From positions 186,001 to 250,000 of the forward strand of contig NZ_REFV01000003.1 in assembly GCF_003688895.1 (NCBI RefSeq): a DNA stretch of 64,000 bases, in the 5' to 3' direction. Each line of letters starts with the position of its first letter. The first letter of the stretch is position 1. Positions 25,199-35,916 of this stretch are shown here, piece by piece. A program made the translations under genes and the position numbers. Source of the DNA: Dokdonia sinensis (GTDB lineage: Bacteria > Bacteroidota > Bacteroidia > Flavobacteriales > Flavobacteriaceae). The notes under the pieces are model-generated. The model had not been told where the DNA came from, did not search any database, and saw only the letters and a program-made list of their open reading frames with translations.

Positions 25199-28100
25199 TA
25201 GGCAGTCTCAGTATTAGGGTTAAACGCCACTTGCTTGTTTTCTGGATTTGCTTCGGCTTCGTTTTCTGCTTCTTCCTCCATTTCCTTTACGGCTCGCTCG
25301 TAGTTTTCGCGAGGGACTTTTCTTCCTTTTACCAGTTTATCTGTTGTGGTTTTTGCCCAGTTACTGAAAGAAAGAAATATAGGTAACATTACAAGTGTGA
25401 GCACTGTTGCAAACCCAATTCCATAAGCAATACTAATTGCCATTGGGATTAAGAATTGTGCCTGACGACTTTCTTCAAAAATAAGCGGCGCCAGTCCAGC
25501 AATCGTTGTAATAGAGGTTAAGAATATAGCTCTAAAGCGAGAACGTCCAGCATCAAATATCGCATCGTCAAAAGTCATTCCTTCCCGTAAATTCGTATTG
25601 AATTTTCCAATGAGCACCAACCCATCATTTACCATAATTCCTATTAATGCTATGATACCCAGCATAGAAAGGATATTTACAGGAAAATCATGTATCCAAT
25701 GTCCCCAAGCGACTGCAGGCAAACTCAACGGGATAAGTAATAATAACATTAAAGGCTGGCTATAGCTTCTAAAGGTAAATGCAATTACAATATAAATGAG
25801 AAGCAACACGGCAAGTCCAACTGGCTTTAAAGAGGCGGTTAACTTTCCTGCCTCTCTGTTCTGACCTTCGTAAGAAGGAGTTACCGTAGGATATTTAGAC
25901 AATATTTCGGGCATTACGTTTTCGCGAAGGTCAGTCATTACATCTGTTGCGCTTACCTCTTTTGCATTTTTAAGATCGGCAGATATCTGAATCTCGCGCC
26001 TTCCATCTAAGTGGTTTACGGCAACGTCTCCACGTTCTATACTGTAACTCGCAATCTCGTTAAGCGGCACTTTTGCTCCCGTAGGGGTTGTAATACGCAT
26101 ATCGTCTAGATCTGTAATAGACGACCTATTATCGCGATCGTAGCGCACCCAGACACGTATCTCATCCTGGCCACGCTGGAAACGCTGTGCTTGTGTCCCA
26201 AAGAAACCTGCACGCACTTGTGTCATCACGGTCTGTAGGTTGAGACCCAGCGCATAAGCGCTTTCATTAAGTTCTAATCGTATTTCCTTGATTCCCGCCG
26301 GGTCATTGTCTGTCACATCCTTAAGAACAGGGTTGGTTTCTAAAGACTCTTTAAGCTCTGCTTTGGCAGCTTTTAACTCTTCTATGTTATTACCGAGCAA
26401 GGAGACTGAAACTGGACTCCCTCCAAAGTTTCCTCCACTACCATACACGAGACTCTCTACCCCAACGACAGGTCCTACTTTCTCGCGTAAGCGGGTTGTG
26501 ACCAAATCACTTGTAATCGCATTGGGTCGTTCTTCTCCTGGCAATAAATTTAAGGTAAGTGATGCTTGAGATGCTCCTGGACCCACAGTCTTAATTAGAT
26601 TCTCAAAAAGCTCTGTATTTGTGCCTGCCAAATATTCGTCGGTAAGTTCTTTGTTTACCTCGATGGCCTTTTCTTCTATAAACGAGATAATACTATCTGT
26701 CACCTTTTCATTTGTTCCATTAGGCATAGATAGCGTTACTTGAACACGATCACTTGCAATCTGTGGGAAGAACGCCCCGCGTATGATTCCTGCTTGAAAA
26801 CTTCCCATTGTCAAAATGATAAAGACGACGAAAAAAGAGAACATTAAAAATTTATAATCCAAAGCAAATCTTAAAATTGGACTGTATAAATTGTCACGCA
26901 ACCAACTCATTATACGGTCTCCAAATACATTAATGTATCTAAGCTTTGAGAATACATGTGCCATTCCTTTTTTAGGTGCATTGCTTTGTTTTCGTAATGC
27001 CTTAGAGTGCGCTAGGTGGGCCGGAAGTATGATTAAAGCTTCTACTAAGGATACCAGCAACGTCAACATCACTATGACAGAAACCTCACCGAAGAATTCA
27101 CCTATACGACCATCTAAAAAGAGAAAAATCCCAAAGGCCAAAATTGTCGTTGTAATTGCACTTAAAATAGGAGGCAGTACTTCCATCGTCCCATCTACTG
27201 CGGCTTGTATGGGAGTTTTACCACGTTCATAATGCTGATATATGTTTTCGGCAATTACGATTCCGTCATCTACTAGAATACCTATCACGATAATCATCCC
27301 AAAAAGAGATAATACGTTTATGGTAACATTAAAATATCCTGCAAGCATAAACATCCCGAGAAAGGCTACAGGTAAGCCAAAAGCCACCCAAAAGGCTAGT
27401 CTTGTGTTTAAAAATACAGATAAGAATAACAGGACAAGTAACATCCCGACTACTGCATTTTCTGTAAGTAATTTTGTACGTTGTACTAGTGTGATAGAAA
27501 GATCATTTACTACCGCAAGCTGAACGTTATTATACTTCTGGTTAAAATCTTCTATATAGACCTTTGTTGCCTCTGCTGCACCTATTAGATCTTCAGTATT
27601 AGTAGAAGTAATCGTAACGTTTACCGCGAGATTACCGTTGTAATAATTTGCGTTAGGTGTTTCAGAAAAACGATCTCTTACCTCTGCTACATCTTTAAGA
27701 CGTATTGTTCTCCCATTAGGATCTGAGCGCACTATAACATTTGAAAGTTCGTCACCGTAGTACGAGCGATTATTAGCACGTATAAGATACTCCTCTGCTT
27801 CTGTTTTTATCGTTCCTCCCGTGGTTAGTATGTTAGAGCGACTTACGGCTTGCGACACCTCAGCAAAGGAGAGATTATAAGCAAGTAAGCTGTTTTCATT
27901 TACTGATATTTCTATCTCCTCGGCGGGATAACCCGAGACATTTATTTGAGAAATTCCGTCTATTGCCCTTAGGTCATTTTCTACCTGGCGACCTATTTGT
28001 TTTAAGGTTGCAAGGTCGATGTTCTCCCCACTTATTGCAAAAGATATGGTTTGACGTATAGATTCTTGCTTGGACACCACAAGCGGCTCCATTCCCGTAG

Positions 28101-28458
28101 GAAATGAGGGAACACGGTCTACCGCGTTCTTTACTTCCAAGAGCATAAAATCTATATCTTTTCCTTTCTCAATCTCAACGTTTATGTTTCCGCTGTTTTC
28201 GCGAGAAGTAGACGTAACACGTTCTACGCCGTCAAGTCCCTTTAAGTTATCCTCTATTTTAAGAACGATCCCTTCCTCTACTTCTTGAGGAGATGCTCCA
28301 GGATAAGTTACATTGATATTGATATTCTTAGAATCTACTAATGGAAAGAAAGATGACTTTAGTGATAAAGCTCCCACAACGCCAAAAACAAAAAACATAA
28401 GTACAATCACATTTACTGCGACGTGATACTTAATAAAATATTCAATTATCTTGCGCAT
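25198..28458 (-). CDS. Efflux RND transporter permease (AcrB-like)
   Basis: 1086 residues, the usual size for an RND pump. An N-terminal membrane helix follows a basic start (MRKIIEYFIKYHVAVNVIVLMFFVFG); two large periplasmic loops and twelve helices are evident. The proton-relay Asp pair is present in the fourth helix (GILVDDGIVIAEN), and the tenth/eleventh-helix region reads GIIALIGIMVNDGLVLIGKF. The C-tail is acidic (EEEAENEAEANPENKQ). The adaptor gene ends 1 nt upstream. Substrate class cannot be fixed from sequence; drug- or lipid-efflux RND is likeliest. Confidence 0.95.
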   Translation of the reverse strand: MRKIIEYFIKYHVAVNVIVLMFFVFGVVGALSLKSSFFPLVDSKNININVTYPGASPQEVEEGIVLKIEDNLKGLDGVERVTSTSRENSGNINVEIEKGKDIDFMLLEVKNAVDRVPSFPTGMEPLVVSKQESIRQTISFAISGENIDLATLKQIGRQVENDLRAIDGISQINVSGYPAEEIEISVNENSLLAYNLSFAEVSQAVSRSNILTTGGTIKTEAEEYLIRANNRSYYGDELSNVIVRSDPNGRTIRLKDVAEVRDRFSETPNANYYNGNLAVNVTITSTNTEDLIGAAEATKVYIEDFNQKYNNVQLAVVNDLSITLVQRTKLLTENAVVGMLLVLLFLSVFLNTRLAFWVAFGLPVAFLGMFMLAGYFNVTINVLSLFGMIIVIGILVDDGIVIAENIYQHYERGKTPIQAAVDGTMEVLPPILSAITTTILAFGIFLFLDGRIGEFFGEVSVIVMLTLLVSLVEALIILPAHLAHSKALRKQSNAPKKGMAHVFSKLRYINVFGDRIMSWLRDNLYSPILRFALDYKFLMFSFFVVFIILTMGSFQAGIIRGAFFPQIASDRVQVTLSMPNGTNEKVTDSIISFIEEKAIEVNKELTDEYLAGTNTELFENLIKTVGPGASQASLTLNLLPGEERPNAITSDLVTTRLREKVGPVVGVESLVYGSGGNFGGSPVSVSLLGNNIEELKAAKAELKESLETNPVLKDVTDNDPAGIKEIRLELNESAYALGLNLQTVMTQVRAGFFGTQAQRFQRGQDEIRVWVRYDRDNRSSITDLDDMRITTPTGAKVPLNEIASYSIERGDVAVNHLDGRREIQISADLKNAKEVSATDVMTDLRENVMPEILSKYPTVTPSYEGQNREAGKLTASLKPVGLAVLLLIYIVIAFTFRSYSQPLMLLLLIPLSLPAVAWGHWIHDFPVNILSMLGIIALIGIMVNDGLVLIGKFNTNLREGMTFDDAIFDAGRSRFRAIFLTSITTIAGLAPLIFEESRQAQFLIPMAISIAYGIGFATVLTLVMLPIFLSFSNWAKTTTDKLVKGRKVPRENYERAVKEMEEEAENEAEANPENKQVAFNPNTETA

Positions 28459-28459
28459 C

Positions 28460-29596
28460 CTAATTGTCTTGTGTTTGGGTGTTTTCTTTGCCTTTATAAA
28501 CTTTTACAAGCATCCCTGCATAAGCGCCAGGTACTGGTTTACTTACAATCGCAGTTCCCTCTGGCACACCTTTTACAACCACTTCCTTCTCAGAAAAATA
28601 AACAGGGTTTACTTTAATTACATCAAGAATAGAGTCACGCACGGCGAAAAGCTGATTTTCTGGCTGTAATAATCCTCGGGGGATAGAAATAGCATTCGTT
28701 TCTTCTTTGGCTTGAAGTACGGCTTCTAGATATACCCCTTCTCTAAGTTCTTTATCGCTTACTTCAATGTAAGCGTTTATTGTTTGTGATGCTTGGTCTA
28801 TATTTCCATTTACTCGGGTTACTTTTCCCTTATACTGTTTATTACCGTCTATGGTATTCAATTGCACTTCGTTTCCTACTTTTAACAAGTCTGCGTACGT
28901 TTTACTTATTGCCACTTCAAGTTCGTAAACACTAGTATCGATAAATTCTCCTAGCTTCTGTCCAGACCTCACGAGTGTTCCTTCGGTTACTAAAGCTTCA
29001 GTAAGAATACCGCTGAAGGGTGCTGTAATTCTAAATTTTCCTAATCGCTGTTCGAGATTTTTTACATTGTAATATGTGGTCAGAATATTTCGGCCAGAGA
29101 TAAAGTAGCGTTCTTTCTCGCTGGTGATTTCTGGAAGTTCTGGTGTGGTTTTGTTTACGTCAAAATTATTGAGGTAAGTATCCCATTTTACGAAAGCGGA
29201 AGGATAGTCCAACCTCAAATCTGGCATAATAGCAGTGATCTGATTATACAATGCACTTTTTTGAGATTGTACGGTTGCATAATATTCTGAGCTATTTAAA
29301 CTAAGCAAAGTTTCTCCCCTGCTGTAGGTTTGCCCTGGTTTAAAGAGCTTGCTACCCTTTTGTAGCACTCCTTGCACCTCAGAAAAAAGCTCCAACCGTC
29401 GCTGAGAAACCAAGTTTCCATTTGCCGAAATATTAATGGGTACAATTCCATTTTTTACGGTGTCAACAAAAACGGTTTTTACGACTTTTTTAGGCTTGGG
29501 ACGAGTCCTCTGATTACTCGCTACGATGGCCTGAGATGCAAAATAAGCCCCTATAATAAGGAGCACCCCGAGGAGGGAAAGAATAATTTTACGCAT
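28460..29596 (-). CDS. RND efflux periplasmic adaptor (AcrA/HlyD family)
   Basis: 378 residues. It has an N-terminal membrane anchor (LLGVLLIIGAYFASQAIVAS), a lipoyl-like half domain (LFSEVQGVLQKGSKLFKPGQTYSRGETL), a helical hairpin, the second half (FRITAPFSGILTEALVTEGTLVRSGQKLGEFID), then beta-barrel and membrane-proximal domains. It is the first gene of the adaptor-RND-unknown-TolC operon; a TAGCTTTG -7 box lies 41 nt upstream. Confidence 0.93.
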   Translation of the reverse strand: MRKIILSLLGVLLIIGAYFASQAIVASNQRTRPKPKKVVKTVFVDTVKNGIVPINISANGNLVSQRRLELFSEVQGVLQKGSKLFKPGQTYSRGETLLSLNSSEYYATVQSQKSALYNQITAIMPDLRLDYPSAFVKWDTYLNNFDVNKTTPELPEITSEKERYFISGRNILTTYYNVKNLEQRLGKFRITAPFSGILTEALVTEGTLVRSGQKLGEFIDTSVYELEVAISKTYADLLKVGNEVQLNTIDGNKQYKGKVTRVNGNIDQASQTINAYIEVSDKELREGVYLEAVLQAKEETNAISIPRGLLQPENQLFAVRDSILDVIKVNPVYFSEKEVVVKGVPEGTAIVSKPVPGAYAGMLVKVYKGKENTQTQDN

Positions 29597-29637
29597 TCTG
29601 ATAATTTTGGTTGATTTCGACTCATTTGCCGAAATGA

Positions 29638-29645
29638 CAAAGCTA
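29638..29645 (-). promoter_or_regulatory. -7 box TAGCTTTG of the RND operon
   Basis: Minus-strand match to TAnnTTTG, 41 nt upstream of the adaptor ATG. No convincing -33 TTG is seen at the usual distance. Confidence 0.45.
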
Positions 29646-29790
29646 AACCTGCTATTTGCGTAGCCGCGTTAAAATACTCTTAAAAAAAGTCAGAATCTCC
29701 CCGGAATAATAGGAACCAGATTTTGAAAAACGCCTATCCCCTTATTTGCCCACTTATTAATTGACTCATCGTCTAGGACAAGGAAGATCA

Positions 29791-29798
29791 TACATTTG
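29791..29798 (+). promoter_or_regulatory. -7 box TACATTTG before a structured element
   Basis: Exact TAnnTTTG on the plus strand, with no plus-strand CDS downstream until 31927. The predicted start (about 29805) falls at the base of the hairpin that follows. Confidence 0.45.
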
Positions 29799-29804
29799 TA
29801 TTAT

Positions 29805-29875
29805 CATAAAAAAGGTGTCGCACCCCCCAACTATTTCCCCCAACGATGCTTTGCATCACGCGGCACCTTTTGTTT
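29805..29875 (+). ncRNA. Candidate small RNA with closed terminal stem and C-rich loop
   Basis: A 12-bp terminal stem (29810-29821 with 29860-29871) encloses an inner hairpin GATGC-TTT-GCATC (29845-29857) and an unpaired C-rich stretch with CCCCCAAC twice. The only imperfect pair is T-G on the plus strand (C-A on the minus), which favours plus-strand transcription; a TACATTTG box lies just upstream and a TTTTGTTT tract closes the 3' end. No plus-strand gene precedes it, so it is not simply an mRNA terminator. No Rfam family recognised. Confidence 0.45.
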
Positions 29876-29882
29876 ATATATA

Positions 29883-29914
29883 AAAACCTCGACACAGATA
29901 TGTATCGAGGTTTT
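29883..29914 (-). terminator. Intrinsic terminator of the ABC-F gene
   Basis: Stem AAAACCTCGAyAC/GTrTCGAGGTTTT. The imperfect pair is T-G on the minus strand and C-A on the plus, so it belongs to the minus-strand ABC-F transcript. Confidence 0.8.
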
Positions 29915-29924
29915 GATTTTAATA

Positions 29925-29940
29925 CGCTTTCGCGAAAGCG
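29925..29940. repeat. Iterated palindrome between stop codon and terminator
   Basis: Exact 16-mer, 14 nt after the ABC-F stop and just before its terminator (minus-strand direction). Confidence 0.93.
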
Positions 29941-29954
29941 GAGTTCAAGAAATA

Positions 29955-31868
29955 CTAACTCAACGCATCGAGCTCCTCAGTTATTTTCTCCCAATCTTCC
30001 ATAAACTGGTCGAGTTGCTTTTTCTTCTTGTTGTAATTCTCAAAGAAATTAGGTTTTGCCATGGTCTCCTCATAGTTTACAGCAAGCTGGACATCTATTT
30101 CCTTAATCTCGCGTTCCAGTTTATTGATATTAGACTCTACCTTGCTCAATCTGTTATTTAGGGATTTGAGCTTCTTTTGCTCTTCGTAGGATTGTTTTGT
30201 CTCCTTTGGCTTATCGGCTACTTTTTTTATTACGTCGCGTTTTTCGATTTCGCGCAAGTTTGTCACTTCACGTTCTTCTAAGTAATAATCTATATCTCCT
30301 AGATATTCTTTGATACGCTGGTCTTTAAATTCGTACACTCTATCTGTCAAGCCTTGCAAGAAATCACGATCGTGAGACACGACTATCAGGGTTCCTTCAA
30401 ACTGTTTAAGACTATCCTTAAGTACATTTTTAGATTTGATGTCGAGGTGGTTTGTAGGCTCATCCATTACTAGGACATTAAAGGGTTGCAGCATTAGTTT
30501 TGCCAGCGCCAGCCTATTGCGCTCACCTCCAGAAAGGACGCGCACATACTTATCTACCTCTTCTCCACGAAACAAAAACGAACCGAGAATGTTGCGCACA
30601 TTAGGCCGTGTTCTTTCGTCTGCCGCGTCGATCATTGTTTCCTCGACGGTTTTTGTACCGTCTAGGTATTCGGCTTGATTTTGAGCAAAATAACCTATTT
30701 GCACATTATGCCCTAACTTCACTTTACCGTTGTGTTCGAGCTCGCCCACAATGATTTTTGCCAGGGTAGATTTGCCCTGACCATTTTGCCCGACAAAAGC
30801 AGTTTTTGTATCCCGCTCGATAAGTAAATCTATATTTTGAAGCACTTTTTTGTCTCCATAGTTCTTTGCAACGTCTTCAGCCTCTACTACTACTTTGCCA
30901 GGAGTTACAGATACTGGAAAACGCAGGGTCATCACGCTGTTATCATCCTCATCTACTTCGATACGGTCTATACGGTCTAACTTCTTAATGAGCGATTGGG
31001 CCATTGTAGCTTTAGAAGCCTTTGCGCGGAATTTTTCGATGAGTTTTTCAGTTTGCTCTATTTGCTTCTGTTGATTTTTTTGAGAAGCCAGTTGTTGCTC
31101 ACGTAATTCCTTACGTAGGACAAGATATTCTGTATATGGTTTTGGGTAATCGTAAATGCGCCCAAGTGAAATCTCAATGGTACGATTTGTTACATTATCC
31201 AGAAACATCTTATCGTGAGAAACTATTACTACTGCGCCAGTATATCCTCTTAAAAATGTCTCTAACCAAATAATAGATTCTATATCAAGGTGGTTTGTAG
31301 GCTCATCCAGCAATAGGATATCATTATCCTGTAGTAAGAGCTTTGCAAGCTCAATACGCATACGCCATCCACCTGAGAATGTATCTGTGATCTTCTCAAA
31401 GTCTTCTCGCTTAAAACCTAATCCTTGTAAAATTCGCTCAGTCTCTCCCTTATAACTATAACCCCCGTGCACCTCATACTGCTGCTGCACATCGTTTATA
31501 TCAATCATTAATTGATTGTAACCTTCACTTTCATAATCTGTGCGCGTCGCCAGCTGAGTATTGATATCCTCCATTTGCGCTTCTAGTTTTTTTATTTCCT
31601 GAAAAGCTTCGTAAGATTCTTCAAGTACGGTGCGACCTTCAACAAAATCAATATCCTGTTTTAAAAAACCTATGGTTACTTCCTTTTCAATCGCTATAGA
31701 GCCTGTATCATACTGTTGCTCGCCAGAAATAATGCGAAGCATCGTAGACTTACCAGCTCCGTTTTTTCCCACCAATCCTACGCGGTCACCGTGACCTAAT
31801 CTATAGGTGATTTCTTCAAATAAATATTCGCCCTGAAAAGAGACGGAAAGGTTATGGATATTAAGCAT
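29955..31868 (-). CDS. ABC-F family ATPase (Uup/EttA-like)
   Basis: 637 residues from the ATG at 31868 (MLNIHNLSVSFQG); an upstream in-frame Met at 31961 would start inside the region that encodes the divergent DUF983 gene. Two ABC domains in one chain, no membrane segment: Walker A GKNGAGKST and GQNGQGKST, signatures FSGGWRMRIELAK and LSGGERNRLALAK, Walker B LLLDEPTNHLD and VMDEPTNHLD, with an ABC-F linker rich in Lys/Gln between. The C-terminal coiled coil (SLNNRLSKVESNINKLEREIKEID) is typical of Uup-type proteins. These act on ribosomes or DNA-related processes rather than in transport. Confidence 0.93.
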   Translation of the reverse strand: MLNIHNLSVSFQGEYLFEEITYRLGHGDRVGLVGKNGAGKSTMLRIISGEQQYDTGSIAIEKEVTIGFLKQDIDFVEGRTVLEESYEAFQEIKKLEAQMEDINTQLATRTDYESEGYNQLMIDINDVQQQYEVHGGYSYKGETERILQGLGFKREDFEKITDTFSGGWRMRIELAKLLLQDNDILLLDEPTNHLDIESIIWLETFLRGYTGAVVIVSHDKMFLDNVTNRTIEISLGRIYDYPKPYTEYLVLRKELREQQLASQKNQQKQIEQTEKLIEKFRAKASKATMAQSLIKKLDRIDRIEVDEDDNSVMTLRFPVSVTPGKVVVEAEDVAKNYGDKKVLQNIDLLIERDTKTAFVGQNGQGKSTLAKIIVGELEHNGKVKLGHNVQIGYFAQNQAEYLDGTKTVEETMIDAADERTRPNVRNILGSFLFRGEEVDKYVRVLSGGERNRLALAKLMLQPFNVLVMDEPTNHLDIKSKNVLKDSLKQFEGTLIVVSHDRDFLQGLTDRVYEFKDQRIKEYLGDIDYYLEEREVTNLREIEKRDVIKKVADKPKETKQSYEEQKKLKSLNNRLSKVESNINKLEREIKEIDVQLAVNYEETMAKPNFFENYNKKKKQLDQFMEDWEKITEELDALS

Positions 31869-31898
31869 TCGTTCACATAAATTTGGTGCAAAGATGCT

Positions 31899-31906
31899 TA
31901 AATTTG
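31899..31906 (+). promoter_or_regulatory. -7 box TAAATTTG of the DUF983 gene
   Basis: Exact TAnnTTTG match 20 nt upstream of the preferred DUF983 start; an identical TAAATTTG occurs at 31878-31885. Confidence 0.45.
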
Positions 31907-31926
31907 CACAAAATAACCTCTGGTTT

Positions 31927-32331
31927 ATGGGATTTATAAAAGGCACAAAATTATATAGCATTTTTACAGGAAAATGCCCTGTTTGTCATAACGAGTCCAT
32001 GTACGAGGAGTCTAACCCTTATAAACTTAGAGATACGCTTAAAATGCACGAGCGCTGCTCCCATTGCAACACAAAATATAAAATAGAACCCTCCTTTTTT
32101 TACGGTGCGATGTATGTGAGCTATCCTGTTGGGATTGCATTTGCAACTGCTGCCTTTGTAATCACTTATCTCTTCTTTGGCGCTACACTAGTAAATACTT
32201 TTCTAGCTATTGTAGGCACGATGGTTATTTTTATGCCCATCATTATGAGGATTTCTCGCAACATCTGGATTAACTTTTTTATGAAGTATGATCCAAGTAA
32301 GGATGAGCTTTCTGGAGAAGCTAGTGTCTAA
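31927..32331 (+). CDS. DUF983 family zinc-ribbon membrane protein
   Basis: 134 residues from MGFIKGTKLYSIF at 31927; a Met at 31894 adds 11 residues but lies before the second promoter box. A zinc-ribbon-like segment (GKCPVCHNESMYEESN ... RCSHCNTKY) with two Cys pairs precedes two membrane spans (PVGIAFATAAFVITYLFF and FLAIVGTMVIFMPIIM). This is the DUF983 layout; function not established. Divergent from the ABC-F gene, with a palindrome copy 3 nt after its stop. Confidence 0.85.
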   Translation: MGFIKGTKLYSIFTGKCPVCHNESMYEESNPYKLRDTLKMHERCSHCNTKYKIEPSFFYGAMYVSYPVGIAFATAAFVITYLFFGATLVNTFLAIVGTMVIFMPIIMRISRNIWINFFMKYDPSKDELSGEASV

Positions 32332-32334
32332 TTA

Positions 32335-32350
32335 CGCTTTCGCGAAAGCG
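32335..32350. repeat. Iterated palindrome 3 nt after the DUF983 stop
   Basis: Exact CGCTTTCGCGAAAGCG, the closest placement to a stop codon in the window. Confidence 0.93.
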
Positions 32351-32471
32351 AAAACATCTAGAAAACGTCTTACTGACTATTTCCTTTAAGTCCTGATTTA
32401 TTAAAAACATAAAAACCCGACAGTACATAAGCACCATCGGGTCTCGAAGCAACCACGCCTCATCAAACAAC

Positions 32472-32499
32472 AAACGATGGCACTATCGCACCATCGTTT
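32472..32499 (-). terminator. Hairpin downstream of the YiaA/B-like gene
   Basis: Perfect nine-bp stem AAACGATGG/CCATCGTTT with a ten-base loop, 9 nt beyond the minus-strand stop. The T-tract is weak, so termination is probable but not certain. A shorter ACCCGA/TCGGGT stem lies nearby at about 32415-32442. Confidence 0.5.
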
Positions 32500-32508
32500 A
32501 TTGCGTTT

Positions 32509-32976
32509 CTATTTATTGTCATTAAACCATTTTACATCTCGAGTATTCTTTTGCACAGCAATGGCTGCAAAGAGACTTAGCGTAAAAGACATCCCGTAAA
32601 AACCTTTCTCACTCAATTCCAAGTCTGCATTCCAGAGACCGATGACGAGTAGTAAAATAGATGCCATCGTGACAAACCAACTCAATCCATAATAAATATC
32701 TGTCACCGGAACACCTTCCATTCTGTCTCTCACGCTCTTTTGCACAGAGATTACAGAGAAAAGTCCAAAAAGTAAGATAGTAAAGTAATACCCTTTCTCG
32801 TTCAGAAACATATCTGCATTCCACAGTCCTACACAAAAGGCAATCATCCCCACAAAAAGTGCACTCCACGATGCCGAGATAAATGCTGGCGACGGCTTGT
32901 TTTCAAAAGGAGTATTATCCTTCTTTTTTGACGTTTCAAAATTCTTGTTTTCGGTAGTTTCAAATTGATTTTCCAT
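32509..32976 (-). CDS. YiaA/YiaB-like inner-membrane protein
   Basis: 155 residues. After a charged N-tail ([20 protein letters not shown]) the protein has two similar halves, each with two hydrophobic spans and repeats of GLWNADM/GLWNADL followed by EKGYY/EKGFYG and a VQKSVRD/VQKNTRD motif. This duplicated four-span layout matches the YiaA/YiaB family, function unknown. Convergent with DUF983. Confidence 0.85.
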   Translation of the reverse strand: MENQFETTENKNFETSKKKDNTPFENKPSPAFISASWSALFVGMIAFCVGLWNADMFLNEKGYYFTILLFGLFSVISVQKSVRDRMEGVPVTDIYYGLSWFVTMASILLLVIGLWNADLELSEKGFYGMSFTLSLFAAIAVQKNTRDVKWFNDNK

Positions 32977-33070
32977 AATAATTGTTGTTTGTTGTTATTG
33001 GTTTTTTTGAGGAATTGTCCTCTCTGTTTTCGTATTCGGTATTCGACTTTTTTACACGAGGGTTTTAAGT

Positions 33071-34240
<1,170 letters not shown>

Positions 34241-34391
34241 AGTTGTGGTTGCTTGATTACGATACAAAGATGAAGCAGCCATTACGGTTTACAAATTCAA
34301 CTTTTACATAATACTTATGATATAAATAAAACGTAACACTTATTAATTACTATATTTATTGAATTTTATAATTATTTACTTACGATATAAA

Positions 34392-35855
34392 ATGTCTTTA
34401 AAACTACTTATTGATACGTTACTACCTGAAGAAATACCTCTTTTCAAATCTTATCTGAGGAAAAGAAACAAGCGCAGCAGCACAAAAAACATAGCGCTCC
34501 TGGATGCTGTCGTAAATGGTATTGAAATAAAAAATATAGACACGCATCTGTATGGAAAGTCTTCAAGGAATGCCTATCACGCATTATCAAAACGCCTACA
34601 CGACAATCTCATAGATTTTATCGCCAGTCGTAGTTTTGAAACCGAAGCTTCTGAAGAAATGGAAATATTCAAACTGCTCCTCGCAGCACGCATCTTTTAT
34701 GAAAAACAACATCACGCCCCAGCCCGCAAGACACTTTTAAAAGCAAAAGCAAAAGCCCAGAAAATAGACCTCTATAGTGCCTTAAACGAGATTTATCATA
34801 CGCAAATTCAGTACGCTCATTTACACAAAACAGAAGATTTAGAAATACTCATCGCAGATTTTGAGGAGAATCAAAATCTGCTCCTACAGCAAGAAAAACT
34901 CAATATTGCATACGCCACCCTCAAGGTAAAACTAAAGGCGCCTCAAGCAGATATGCAGAAAACCTTGCTATCCACTTTCGGGCAATACGGTATTACGATT
35001 AACAACACTCTTACTTTTAAATCGCTGTACCAGTTGCTGGAAATCATAACCTCTGCGGCACATCTTATATCCGATTTTGCTGGAGCGCTTCCTTTTATTA
35101 CAAATATCGAGCAGGCTATTATCCCAAAAATTCAAGATGGAAAACACTTATATTATAGGATACATTATTTCTACTTGATGACAAACTCCTATTTCCGCAA
35201 TAGAGATTTTGGGAAGGCACAAAACTACTTGAGCCAGATGAAAACTGCGATGAAAGAAGAGCGGGGACGGTATGTAGACCGCTTTTGCGAAAACGCACTT
35301 CTACTAAAAACACTTCTAGACAACTACACAGGTAATTCAAGTAAAGCCACAGCTACTTTACAATCCCATTTTGAAAAAACCTCAAAAAAGAATGCCCCAA
35401 ATCCCGACCTTGTTCTCGCTCTTACCGTATTCTACGTGCAACAAGCCGAACACAAAGCGGCACTTTCTACATTAAACAGATTAAAACACACAGACTCGTG
35501 GTACCTAGAGAAAGCTGGCGAAGACTGGCTCATAAAAAGAGACCTCGTAGAACTTATTGTTCACATAGAACTTGAAAATATAGACCTTGTAGAATCATTG
35601 CTCAAAAGATTTCGGCGTAAATATAAATCTCAGATTAAAAACGATCAGAGACTGGAACAGTTTTTAAAGTTTGCTACGACAATGTATCGTGGGGATATGG
35701 ATACGGTCGCGGCACGCTTTCGCGAAAGCGTAAAAAGTCAACTCAAAACCTCAAGCATTCTAAAAGAAGATATCTTTATGTTGAGTTTTTATGCGTGGGT
35801 AAAATCAAAAATGACAGGGCAACCGCTATACAAAACCACATTAGCGTTGTTATGA
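34392..35855 (+). CDS. Predicted all-helical (TPR-like) protein, 487 residues
   Basis: Starts MSLKLLIDTLLPEEIPLFKSYLRKRNKRSSTKN; an upstream Met at 34359 would add 11 poorly conserved-looking residues. No signal peptide or membrane span. Regular helix-turn-helix periodicity and pairs such as YEKQHHAPARKTLLKAKAKAQ and YFRNRDFGKAQNYLSQM suggest TPR-like repeats. It is basic overall. A palindrome copy is read as RFRESV near the C-terminus. Family unknown and function not proposed; it is the first gene before the metalloprotease (61-nt gap), so it may be co-transcribed. Confidence 0.75.
   Translation: MSLKLLIDTLLPEEIPLFKSYLRKRNKRSSTKNIALLDAVVNGIEIKNIDTHLYGKSSRNAYHALSKRLHDNLIDFIASRSFETEASEEMEIFKLLLAARIFYEKQHHAPARKTLLKAKAKAQKIDLYSALNEIYHTQIQYAHLHKTEDLEILIADFEENQNLLLQQEKLNIAYATLKVKLKAPQADMQKTLLSTFGQYGITINNTLTFKSLYQLLEIITSAAHLISDFAGALPFITNIEQAIIPKIQDGKHLYYRIHYFYLMTNSYFRNRDFGKAQNYLSQMKTAMKEERGRYVDRFCENALLLKTLLDNYTGNSSKATATLQSHFEKTSKKNAPNPDLVLALTVFYVQQAEHKAALSTLNRLKHTDSWYLEKAGEDWLIKRDLVELIVHIELENIDLVESLLKRFRRKYKSQIKNDQRLEQFLKFATTMYRGDMDTVAARFRESVKSQLKTSSILKEDIFMLSFYAWVKSKMTGQPLYKTTLALL
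35715..35730. repeat. Iterated palindrome, coding copy (RFRESV frame)
   Basis: Exact 16-mer in the helical protein, read CGC TTT CGC GAA AGC GTA. Confidence 0.92.
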
Positions 35856-35916
35856 TTTTCTTAACAACCTACTCTAGGCGCAATCCCTATCTTGAAGCCT
35901 TCCAAAAAAAAATAAT

